Position numbers and translations under genes: made by a program
Shown: positions 44,901 to 56,900 of the stretch, in pieces
Layout: each line of letters opens with the position of its first letter
Numbering within the stretch: position 1 is the first letter of the stretch
Notes under the pieces: model-generated
Database searches by the model: none
What the model was told of the DNA's origin: nothing
Seen by the model: only the letters and a program-made list of their open reading frames with translations
Source: Valencia hispanica
Taxonomy: Eukaryota > Chordata > Actinopteri > Cyprinodontiformes > Valenciidae
Reading direction: 5' to 3'
Assembly (NCBI GenBank): GCA_963556495.2
Contig: OY747712.1
Coordinates: forward strand, 13,739,735-13,803,734
Length of the DNA: 64,000 nt

Positions 44901-47900
44901 TTCGTACAGATTACTATCATGTACCGGATAATAAAAAAAACACTAGTATTTGTCAGCTAATATAGTGTTGATCCTTGACAATAATAAACAATAATGAGCT
45001 TTTCTAAGTTGTCTCAAACTTGTTAATATCCGTTCAGATAACGTGGTATAGCACTTTAGAGAGAGGCGACGTACTAATTTTCCTGATGCACCTTTTGTAC
45101 TGCTTATTTGACAACCCACACATCATGATGCATCTAATTCTTGATATTGTTCTTTCAAGAAAGTTGGTAATTAGCAGCATAGACAACAATACTTACAATG
45201 CCAAGATCCTGTCTGCGTAGAGCTGAGCCTCTAATGGATCCGTGACCTCGTCTCCCGCCTGCTGCAGCCCCGGAAACAGCCGCTGACAGCGGTGCCGATA
45301 AAGATCTGTGCAAGGAAGGAACTGCGACAAATGCACCCAATACAAAACTAGTGAACACACTGACTCTTGATAACACCACCGCTCTACCCGATAACTACTC
45401 GCTACACTGAGCTGAGGCAGCGCATAGCATATGACTCCCTTCGCTTACGTCCCACGTCCAGATTATGAAACTTTTTAATTAAAATTTGTGGCGTTATGAA
45501 CTGTAAAAAACAGAAAAAATATCCTCCAATAAACGTCTCAAAACAACAAAAAAAGTGTTACATTTCAGAAAAATAGCACTATATTTTAAAAAAATTAGTC
45601 TTAAATTTGACATCTTATTTTTTATTTGTCATATCAAATCATCAGCGTTTGGATTTGGTATTTATAAATAAAACATTATTGCGAAGTGCTCTTGTTGCTA
45701 TGGTTCCCAGCTACAATATGCGACAGCCCCTATCCAGAACTGTACCTGCAGTAGCACACGCGGTGTGAAATGTTTCCTCTCCTCTAATCACTACAACACG
45801 TAGTACTCCAGCAGGAACCCAGTGGGCAAGTGTAAATACAATCCGCAGTGGCCGCAAAACGCGAAATATGGCTGGGTCGGACTTATGCCTGGTAACGATC
45901 ATGAGGCTTTTTGTCCGTCTGCCACCAACGTTTAAGCTGGGGACAATCATGGGACTGACTGCATTATGCGAAGCAAAAAACATGTTGCTAGCCTAAATTC
46001 TAGCCAACTTCATGCGCCAGTCGCACATTATTGTGCGAGGCAATCACCAGCAATTTCTCAAGCAACGGCATTGTGTACTGTCGCCACTCCCACAGCGACT
46101 GGCAATGGACTTTTAAATACAACCTCAAACTTGCAGCCAGGGACCTGTGAATTGACGTCAACCGTACGGTCAGAAGTTATTTGGGTTTTAAAAACTGTTT
46201 CTGATCACCAATCCTACATGTCTAATGAGGATATTAGGGAGATATTTAAAAGCATGTTTACAGATTCTCAAATTGCATCTGCATTGATGTGCTGTAAAAA
46301 CAAGACTGCCTTCACTACCAAACTTGAACTTGCATTATTTATTGCAAAGGTGCTAATACAGGATTTAAATCATTTTAAATTTAAATATTTTTTTAATTTA
46401 ACCAATAAAAAGACAAAAATATATTTGTAAGTTTAGATATGCATATTTCTGGCCACAAACCAGGCATTACATTTTACTGAATAGGCATTAAAAAGGTGTT
46501 AAATTTCGCTACTTCAAACCTGGAGCTACTTTGTGTAAAAGTATGCCTACAGCACCGCCTTTTGTGTTTGTTTGGAGTAGACAGCTGGTGAACGCCAACA
46601 GCTCTAGAGCAGCTTTATCAAACCTGACAAATTATCTCTAGTGACATTGCATTAGGTAATCTGATTCTGGCCGATTTATTGGCAGACCGGCTGTGTGACG
46701 GCAGAAAGCGGCTCAGCAGAAACGGCAGGATGAGTAGCAGATGGCCGTTTAACTTTGATTTGAAGCTAAAGGTTTGGTGGTTGTTCTGCCACTCTGATCT
46801 CAACTTCCAGGTGTCATAACTGAAATCTCTCACCATTTGTGCTCTATAAACACGTCACCCACAGCTGTGTACTTGTGAATGTAGTAAAAGTCAGATTAAG
46901 GTCTGGAGCTACACTTTGATGTAGTGGTGGGCGATATAAAAGATATAAGGTAGAAATTATATAAATTTAGCCAAAGGTAGACGTTTTGAATACACCGGCC
47001 TACAGCGATTGAGCATTTTGATGATGTCATCAAGCTGTCATCAAGTAGGATAAATACTGATGTTCAGTGTTCGTCTTTACACTACATATTGCAAGTCTAA
47101 AATTTGTTGTTTTCCATTTAAGGGGGGAAAAAACCCCTTGAACTTGAAGCATTTTTAATTCAAATATTTGCAGCTTTATTTTTGTGCGATATTAAATTTA
47201 TAAATAAGTAACCAGGAAAGTGGAATGGAGTGAAATTGTTGTTCTGCTGCATTGTATCTGGAAAGTGAGAATGTTCATAAACTGTCATTTTGACATGTAT
47301 AAAGAAAAGAATATATTGCAATAGATTTCGTTGCTGCACATGCTTTAGATTATATCGCAATATAGATTTGAGGTCATATCACCCAGCCCTACTTTGATGC
47401 ATAGATGAGCAATATTTTTTTATGCTTTCATTTGCTGTTTCCTCAATCAAAGAAACAGGACAACTTTTTTTTATGTGTTACATTACATAGAATAGATGAT
47501 CAGAATTGAACCAAGTGGCGCCATAATAGGTCATAATAGGTCACAATTTGACCTCAAAATCAATTTCAGGTGTAGCAGCGAAGATTTTTCATTGAAAAAT
47601 GTATCATCCACATGAAGCCAGCGTTTCGGGACACAGTAAACGATCATTTTTGAAACCGGGTCCCAAAGTGAAGAAATCTTAAAATGCCGGCTCGGTTGTC
47701 TCCGTGTTTATGAGCTCTCCTGCGTAGGTCTGAAACGGATGACGTCACCGCATTTCTTCTATACCCAACGCGCATGCGCCACACTCACACAAAGTAAACA
47801 AACATGGCGCCTTACAGTGTTGCGGACATATTAAAGACATTACTGGGCTTATTATGGAAGTAAGTATTCAACTTCATCTTCAGTTCAGACGAGATTCTCT

Positions 47901-50900
47901 TTCGAAGCTGGATTTTTCATAATCGCTGCCATGTTTCTTTTTCTGTCATGCTCAGTGTTCCTTCCAGTTTTTTGTTTTGTTTTGTTCTGGCAGTGTCACA
48001 GCACCATCAATGGGCCCGGCATGGTACTATATAGCAGGTTCAGTAGTTTTGCACATCCGTATGGAAGGGGATTTTCAAAACTGCGGTGCCGTTTTTACCT
48101 TTTTGAAACGAACCCCGTTACGTCTCCGTGTAAACAGGGCCATAGTTTCTGCGCTTCTTTATGGGATTTAAATCTTCAGATGTCGCATTCTGTTCAAAAC
48201 AAGCAATTCTGCAAAACTTAAGGGGAATAAAAAAACTACGCAGAGAAAAGTTTTTTTTGTTCTCTTTTTTTATTTTTATATATGAAAATCTGCAAATTCA
48301 CTCAATAAGTTTACATGCATTCCGGTTGGCCTAAAGCGTCACATAGATGGTAAACAAATGCTGGCAGCGGTAAAGCAGACGGAGTAAAACCAGGATATGA
48401 ACAAGGAGCAAAGAAATGTAAAAATGCTGCAGCACAGTACACTGAGTAAGTACTGTACTCTTTGATTGTGTTAGACTCGTTGCTGCTGCAGTTTTTTGTG
48501 TACCGGTGTCGTTATTCCCTCTTCCGTAGTCTCGTCACTTCCAGTGAATAGCTCGGCTGGAGTTTACATTCTGAGAAATTAAATTTTCTAACCACCTTAT
48601 CTGGGTGCTAGGGCTGGGCGATATGGCCTAAAAATAAAATCTCCGATTTTTTTCACATCAAATCCGATTTCCGATTTTGATAAATTCTTTTCTTTCTCCC
48701 TTTACTTTCTTGAACAGAAATAACAAATGACAGAATCTATTTTTTGAAACTCTTATTTTAATATCTCCTTTGGGATTCTACCTGAATTCAAAGTTGTGTG
48801 CAAAGTTGGTAGCACATATCTGGCGTCCAAAGTTTTCAGTAGGTAAATAAAGTCAGGCTTTTCCACTGTATAAACAGTCATCTGTGATTGCTTTCCACTG
48901 GACACCCATCTTATCATAAGAGACACGGTGTGAAAATGATTCCCCTATGGTGGCTTGTGTTTTGTGAGCTTCTACTTGTTTGAGCATCTCGTAGAGAGCA
49001 GCACTTCTCCCACTCGACGGACTGCCTCTGTTTTGGGTGTTGAAACAAATTCGTCGTACTCCCACCTTTGGTAGCAACAGTCTTCAAACAGATTTTTCTG
49101 TTTGTTGCTTCAAGTCTGAAGTCACAAAACCAAACCAGTTCCAAATACCTGAAGAAACTGTCCCTTTTTTGGGAACAAGCTCCTCTTTTCTAGTTGCCAT
49201 TTTGACGTCTACGCGTTGCGAGAGACGAACTGGCTGACCTTGCTCCAAACTATGGAAGCTCAAGAGAGCAGTGGGGGGGAGGGGGGTGGTAAATCTCGAT
49301 TTTTCCCAAAATTAAATCTTCTTAAACGGCAAATTCGAATTAATCAATAAAATCGATTTATCGCCGAGCTACTGGGTGCATTAAGAGAAGTCCAGTTTGG
49401 TTCGACTTCTGACGGACTAAGGGAATGATTCGGCTTTCGTTTACTCCTCGTAAACACTGATAACAGAAAAGTTAAAACAAGTGTGTAACGTGATCAGATG
49501 GAATGGAAAAGTGACAAGCAACTCTGCTCCTAACTCCTAAAATAATGTAACGCATTTGTTATTAAAGCACTTCCCAATCTGAGACCATGGTCTTGATATG
49601 GATGCCTTCTCCGGATCGGGGACGAGGTCCTGCCCCAAGGGAACGAGTTTAAGTATCTGAGGGTCTTGTTTAGGAATGAGGGAGAAATGGAGCGGCCGAT
49701 CGATGGGCAGATTTTTGTGGCGTCTGCAGCGACGGGAGCGCCGTACCAGTCTGTCGTGCTGAAGAGAGAGCTGAGCTGAAATGCTAAGCTCTGGATTTTT
49801 GGGCTCTCCCTTAGAGACAGGGTGAGAAGCTAGGTGATCCAGGAGAGGGGGGCTCAGAGTAGAGCCGCCGCTCCTCCACGTCGAGAGGAGCCATCTGAAA
49901 GTGGTTCGGGCATCTGGTCAGGATGCCTCCTGGTGAGGTGGAGACCCAGCGAAAGAACCAGGATACGCTGGAGGGACTATGTTCCCCCGGAGAAGCTGGT
50001 CCGGGTGGCTAGGAAGAGGGAAGTCTGGGTGTCTGTTTAAGATGCTGCCCCCGCAACCCGATCCTGGATTAAGCAGAAGATAATAGATGAAATGTTATTG
50101 CACTTCTTATCCTGTAATCTAAAACATTTATTTATTTAGATTCTTATACACATTTTTAGACTAAAATAAGGAATAGTAGTAATTCTGCTATTTTTTTTTC
50201 CGTTTTATATTTTAGAGACTAACACTATTAGAATGACAAACTCACCTGCCATTTCGGTCTGGGTGTATGCATGACAGAAAAGAAGTGCTGTAACATCTCG
50301 TTTGGACTGGTTCTTTTCTCGGGTGCTTTTAATTAAACAAAAATCTGCCAAAGTCAAGTTTGAAACTGAGCTGAAAGAGTTTTGAATTGAGAAGAAAAAC
50401 AACTTCTGCATTCCTTTCCTCTCGACATTACATAAATCAACCCCTAACCCATGGCAAATTTATAGATTATCTTAAGTTGACCTTTAAAGCCCCTCGAAGT
50501 GCAGATAAAGTAGATGAAATTATCTTGAATTGTTTTAACCATTAGATATTACCTGGTGTATAGCCACTGGGCCAGTTTTCCTTGTTACTTGTGTATTTGT
50601 AGCTGAAGAGGAAGAAACTTCCCCAGGCCCTCGATGTAAAAACGAAAAATTTACAAAAGCAATATTTTTATTACACAGTTTGTAAATTTTCGTACAGGAG
50701 AAATCGGGTCTAAATGATCCTGAACAATAAACAAACTACGGTAGGAAAACCGTGGTCCTCTGTCTCCTCTGCTGCACGAACTTTTTCCTCTCTCTCGCTC
50801 CAGCGCTGCATTTATTCGTTTGCATAAATTACAATGCAGACTTTTAAACTATAAAACTAGCTTAGCTTTTAAAGCAAACTCATTTACTAAGTTAACCTCC

Positions 50901-53900
50901 CAAATAAGGAATGGATGCAATGAAATATCTTTTATTCAATTTCAACAATAAATTTACTTATAAAGTTACTGATTTAAATAAAATAAGTTTTAACAGCTAA
51001 TATAAATACTGCATATATGAACTATGTTAATTTGGTTCCCACACCTGGGCTGTGTCCTCCATCAGAGCCATGAGCGACCTCTGTGGACTCTTAATGTTTG
51101 CTGTTTAAATACATGTCACTGTGTTTTTTTGTTGTTTTTTAACCTGCAGAGCGTCTAACTGCACACCCCCCCCCCCCCACCCCTCCTCTCCACCCTCCAG
51201 GCAGCCCGGACTCCCGTTGCGCCGGTGGGCAGCTCCGTGGGCAGCTCCCTCAGCCTGATCCCGGAGGACGGGCTCCCTCCCATCCTCATCTCCACCGGAG
51301 TCAAAGGAGGTACGGGAGGCCACATCACAGGTGCTTGCCTTCATCCTCACCATTCTGCTCTGCCTCCTCATTGCCGCTGTTGTGTTTGTGTATGTTTAGT
51401 GTGCTCCTCATGGCCTTTGTGTTCACCGCTCATGTTTTGACCACTCATTGCCAACAGGGAGGGGGGGGCTTTTGTTGTCGGGAATGCCGAGGTGATGTTT
51501 TAAATGATCTGGAAGGTTGTCCTGTTGTCTAACCACAGACAACGTGGCATCTTTGAATCTCTCTTACATCTCTCTCACACCGGTTTTGTGTTTGTTTTCT
51601 GTTTAACGTCATCCCTCTTCTTGTCCTTCCCTCTGCTTCGCTCTGAACCTCCTGCAGATTACGCCGTCGAGGAGATGCCCTCGGAGATCGTCCTCATGCA
51701 GCAGTTGGAGGAGGGAGGCCCGGACCCCCTGGTCTTTGTGCTCAATGCTAACCTGCTTGCTATGGTCAAGCTTGTCAACTGTGAGTAATGTCCAGACTGC
51801 TCTGACACAGATTTAGTCACTTTTGGAGAATAAGCCACTTTGTGTGTCAACTTCCTTCTTAGTTAATGATTTAGACCAGTGCATCTTTTAGCTGTTTGCC
51901 TGCTTTAGCTCACCCGATTCAGATGAAAAGGATGAAATCAACACCCAACAGGTGTGCTGAAGCAGTGAAACACCTAAAACCTGCAGGGCAGTGTGCCTTG
52001 AAGACCAGGGTCGAAAAAACAACAACATTGTTTGAATAACTGAACGCTTTAACTGAATGAATATCTGAAGTTATGTTGACTTCAGCTGTTCACAAAATTG
52101 AGTCAGTCGCACAAATGTTTTAAACCATTAACTTAAAACATTATTTGAGATAATAATAAAAATGAGTGCAGTAGCACGTTTAATGCTGAGCCAGTTATTT
52201 GATCAGCAGCAGTGCTGAGAGCACAGAAGAATACATAGAAATAATTTTTAGGAAGAAGCAGTGGGTCTGTCCACCTTTAGTTCACATCTCTTTCTCTGAT
52301 AAACATAATTTATTTTTCCAGATTTTTGCTATTAAAGCGTTTCTAGTCTATATGTTTTCTGCTTTGTTTTTACTTAATGAAGCTGTGAATTAAGGCTGCA
52401 TTCACACCTGACAGTCCGGTAGACTCCGATTTGGGACCAAAATTACAACTTGTTGGGGTATTTTTTTTTTTAGCTGGTGCGGTTCGCTTTCACACAGCGC
52501 TCTGTCAAACAAACAGACACTTTCGAGCAACATGTGTACCTCCTCGCCAGTGGCGGCGCTGCACCAAGAAGCACTGAACACAGGGACACTTCCTGTTCTG
52601 TTAAATGCAAACAAACATAGAGTGGCGTCAGATTTGAGCGGTTTTTGGATTGCTCTGTTGTCTTTGGCAAATGTTCCAGACAAATACGTTGCAGCAATGG
52701 ACTCAGCATGAGCAGAGAACAATTTTTTTTGGTTGTGTTTACCCAGAATGCCCTGCGCTGTGTAGTCCGCTTGCTGATTTTAGAGCCATTCACAAATGTA
52801 ATCGAACCACACCAGAATTCACTTGAACCGAGCCGGGAGGTTTTTATTCCAGTCAGATTTAACTAGAAATCTAGTTTGATATCTCATTCACACCTCCCCA
52901 AATTAATGGGACTTTCGGGACAAACGAATTAGAGTTCAATTAAAGCGAACTAAATAGCGCTGGTGTGAATGCACCCTAAGACAAGAAGTCAGGAGGACCT
53001 CTGTGTGCAGTTGTGTTCACACCATGAGTGATCTCAGAAATATACATACGGGGGAGGGAGAAAACTGAACATGTTCCGTCAAACTATCGCTACACTTCAA
53101 ACATTTTAATGAAACATTCAAGAAAGTCCCTGAGTCGCCAAGTTTCGCTTTCTGCAAACCTTGTTGTTGAAACTGTGCTATGCAAATAAAATTGCCTTAG
53201 CTTCTGCGTCACTCGTTTCTTCCACTGAAAAGTCTTTTAACATAACTGCAGTGATCTTTGAACAAATCTTAACAATATCATTCAGACCATTTCTGTCTTT
53301 TACCGATAGGCCTTTAAATCAACATATGTTGATTTAAAGGCCTATCGGTAAAAGACTCTCAATAACGGTATAATAAAAATTACATAAGATCGTTTTTGAG
53401 ACTCCCAAAGAGTTCAGTTTCCTCATTTAATGGATTCTTTGCTGACCTCACCTGACAACAGAGTCTGTATTAATGCCAATTACAGTTCCCAAGTATTTAT
53501 AGGTCTCCACAATTTTAACTTGTATAAAATTAGGTTTGTGCTCATACTGATTCTTCCTGAAAAATCAATAATCATTTGTTTTGTTTTGGCAACATTCAAG
53601 TTCTCATCAGGAAATTTTCATCACACCATTTAACAAATGAAGACAGGACAGCGCCGTGATCATAATCAGACTGTGAACCATGAATCAAAGATAACAAACC
53701 GGTATCGTCTGAAAACTATAGGCACTTCCATTGAAATTAGAGTTGTTTTTATTCTATATTTTTACTCAAATCTGTGTCTAATTAGATTTAAAATAAAATT
53801 TATAGTTGAAATTACACGTGTAATAGCCCTAACTGTTATAAATATAAATGTTTGCATTAGTAATGAGATTATCATGGACTGTTTATCCAGAATACCAGAC

Positions 53901-56900
53901 CTACTTGGTATAAAACGAATATTTCGGAGTCATGTAGGTAATTGTTGGATTCCTCTTGATGTATAATTGCAGTAAGAATAATTATTGTTATAAATCGAAG
54001 CAATGCAAATAATAAGAAACTGGAAAGCAGGAATATGATGGGTTGAATATCTGCTGATTTATTCCATTTTATCCATACCACTTTCAGTTTATGATGGTAA
54101 ACTGATGTTAAAACAGTTTTTTTTGTTTTTTTACCAACTGACCCTGGTGTTGGGTTGCTGGGGCCTGACCAGGGTTTTTTTTTTCTGCTCTCTTCAACTC
54201 TCAGATGTCAACAGGAAATGCTGGTATGTGACAACTAAAGGTATGCACGCCGTCGGCCAGGCTGAGGTAGTCATCCTGCTCCAGTGTCTGCCCGACGAGA
54301 AGACCGTCCCCAAAGACATCTTCACCCACTTTGTGCAGCTCTACCAAGAGGCCCTGAGTGGTAAGAGCTAGAGCCCTGCAATGGGACTGGGCTCCTGCGA
54401 GACCTCATGCAAATCTTGTGGGAGCGGGCGATTGATTGATTTTTTTTTTTAAGGTTGCATTGGGCGGCAGCGGGTGGCTAATAAAAAACAAACCAAAAAA
54501 AACCAGCAGGTCCCTCCCAAATATGCTAGAAGAGGGAGAGCGGAACTGAGGTTGCTAACAAAGTTAAGTCTGGAGAACATGAGTATACCTGCGTTTGTTG
54601 CGCCATCGGATTTAGTGTCTGTGGGCGCATTTTAGAAGAAAGACACAGTAGCCTTCAACCAAGGTAACTTAGTAATATTCTCTTTCTGCATCGCAGTCTT
54701 AAGTAAGACAGGTGTCTGTTTTTAATTAATTACTTTTTTGAGTTATTCTTCTGTGTTCTACTGCAAAGGTCTGTAAAAAATTTTTTGTTGTAGGTCGTTT
54801 TGATTAATAAGCTACATGTAGTAATTGTGAACATTTCACTTGCTGTGACCCGAACGGCTCTGCATGGAGCTGAACTGTGCTCCGCCTGTGCATAACGGAG
54901 GCTGAATCCGTGCTCTGTTGCCACACTGGAATTACGAGAGCCACTTCAGTCAAAGTTTTGAAATTAGGGAACATTTCTCCCGTTGAAGTGATCAGAATTT
55001 GGATAGACTCAATGAACGACGCCTTTTCTGATCGGTTCAGTGGAAGGCCTTCAGTCTCAGTCTATTTTGTTTCTCTGAACTTGACCATCAGTTGCGTCTG
55101 CAATGTTCGTGTTCGGATGTTAATCGTGCGCTTATTGGACAAAGAAGGCTTCCTGTGGGAATGATTGCTCTAACAGACCGTCCAAGAAGTCTCTGCTCCA
55201 TTTCTTTCCGTAAGTAAAATTATATTTCTGCTGTGCATTTAGGATAACGCTGCTTGGTCAAAAATGGGTTGAAATGATCACATTTCTATTTCACATATTG
55301 ATCATTAAAACTTGTTTTTGATTAAAATTCACATAGTTTTATTGAAAGTTGACAAAATTAATGAATCCACCTAGAAGTCAGAGCGGTAGCAGAGCTGCTC
55401 AACCGTGGTTTTCTGGCTAAAAGCGCCCGCTAACCTCTGTTAGCGTCTGTTAGCACCGAGTTAGCTCAGTTAGCTTGTAGCTACATCGCCTCATAGTGTC
55501 AATCATCCGCCCCCACCCTCACAGCCCTCCTCTCAGTTCCACCTCTTGGCCAATTTTTGTATTTTCCGGGCGTGATGAGACGCTCTTCAGAAACCTACGG
55601 GTGACGTCATGGAGGCTCCTTCGATCTTATATATACATTCTGTGGGTTTTTTGTTATTTATAAAGTCTTGTTCAAATTGAATGCGATATTGGCACATTTA
55701 ATAGTTTTAATATTCTGATAACTGCAGCCATAGTTTGCTGTCTCAGCATGAACATTGTGATTCAAAACAGATTCATGTGTTTGTATTCATAATAAAAAAA
55801 AAAAGGCTAATGTAAACTTTTTTTTTTATTTCTCCTATAAACCTATGAGGAAGTGGGAGTGGACGGGTTTGGACCCAGATATTGTGGGAGCAGAGGGGAT
55901 TGAAAGAGTGACAGGGGGAGCGAGATTTTAGAAATAGTACCGCGCAGGGCTCTAGTAAGAACCTCTCAGCTCAGAGCAGCTGTGCGACTCGTGTAGAATG
56001 ACGCTCACTTTGTTTCGCTGGGACTACAGGTGCAATCGGTCGAGGTTGGCAGCTGCCTGTTGAAAAATACCTCCAGCGTTCGTGTCCTGATGTCTCAGGA
56101 TTTCTTCCATCCATATGGTGAAGAGCAAAACCAGTTAATATGAGCCGACTTTCAGCCGCCCACTAGTCTCGGGCGGCTTCCTGTGTTTCATATTTGCATC
56201 AGAGCTGTGTCAGTTGCTGAAATTGAGTCATATTGTGTGCGTTGATCCTCATTAAGCCTCCGTCAGTCAGGCCTTTGGAGGAAGTGCTGGCTTCACAGCC
56301 GCTGCGTTGTCTGCTGACTGAAGCCGGCATGTCCTAACACCGATCAGGAAAAACATGAATCCTGTGATGTACAGCTGTTGCATTTAAATGTTCATGTCGT
56401 TTGCTGGCCCAACATGCGTCAAGGTGTCCTTCCTCTGACATTTAAACAACCCTCTCCTCCTCCTTCTCCTGTCTCCTCTTTCATCCGTCCATAAGGCAAT
56501 GTGCTGAGCCACCTTAGTCACTCGTTCTTCACCCAGAGTTTCCTGGGAAGCAAGGAGCACGGCGGCTTCCTCTACATCAGCCCCTCCTTCCAGTCGCTGC
56601 AGGACCTGCTGCTGCCCAACCCGCCCTACCTCTTCGGCATCCTCATCCAGAAGTGGGAGACGCCGTGGGCCAAGGTCTTCCCGATCCGCCTCATGCTGCG
56701 GCTGGGAGCAGAGTACCGATGTGAGTTTAGATCAATGTCGTCCTATGTGCTGATTAGTAGCGGTAACGAAGACATGATGATGGTGCAATATTCATATTTT
56801 TAATGTCAAATTTCATCACTCTTCTTGAGATTTCTGTCATCGGTCCGTTGTAGGTTGATCTTAAGTATTTAATTGCTAATTATGACACTTAATGGTAAAT

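Larger units (their letters stand above)
44228..51200 (+). other. ZFYVE9 7-kb intron
   Basis: This is the largest intron between coding exons. It contains transposase-like relics (44.57-46.43 kb), hAT elements (46922-47391, 48609-49371) and an RTE-like LINE (49560-50095). CpG-rich repeat sequence lies at 47690-47830. Bases 50100-51170 show nothing definite. Confidence 0.6.
51781..54204 (+). other. ZFYVE9 intron with Harbinger-like element and palindrome
   Basis: Contents are the dispersed repeat at 51870-52012, the Harbinger-like element 52394-52976 and the 62-bp palindrome 53295-53356. Bases 53357-54190 are AT-rich with no recognised feature. Confidence 0.65.
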
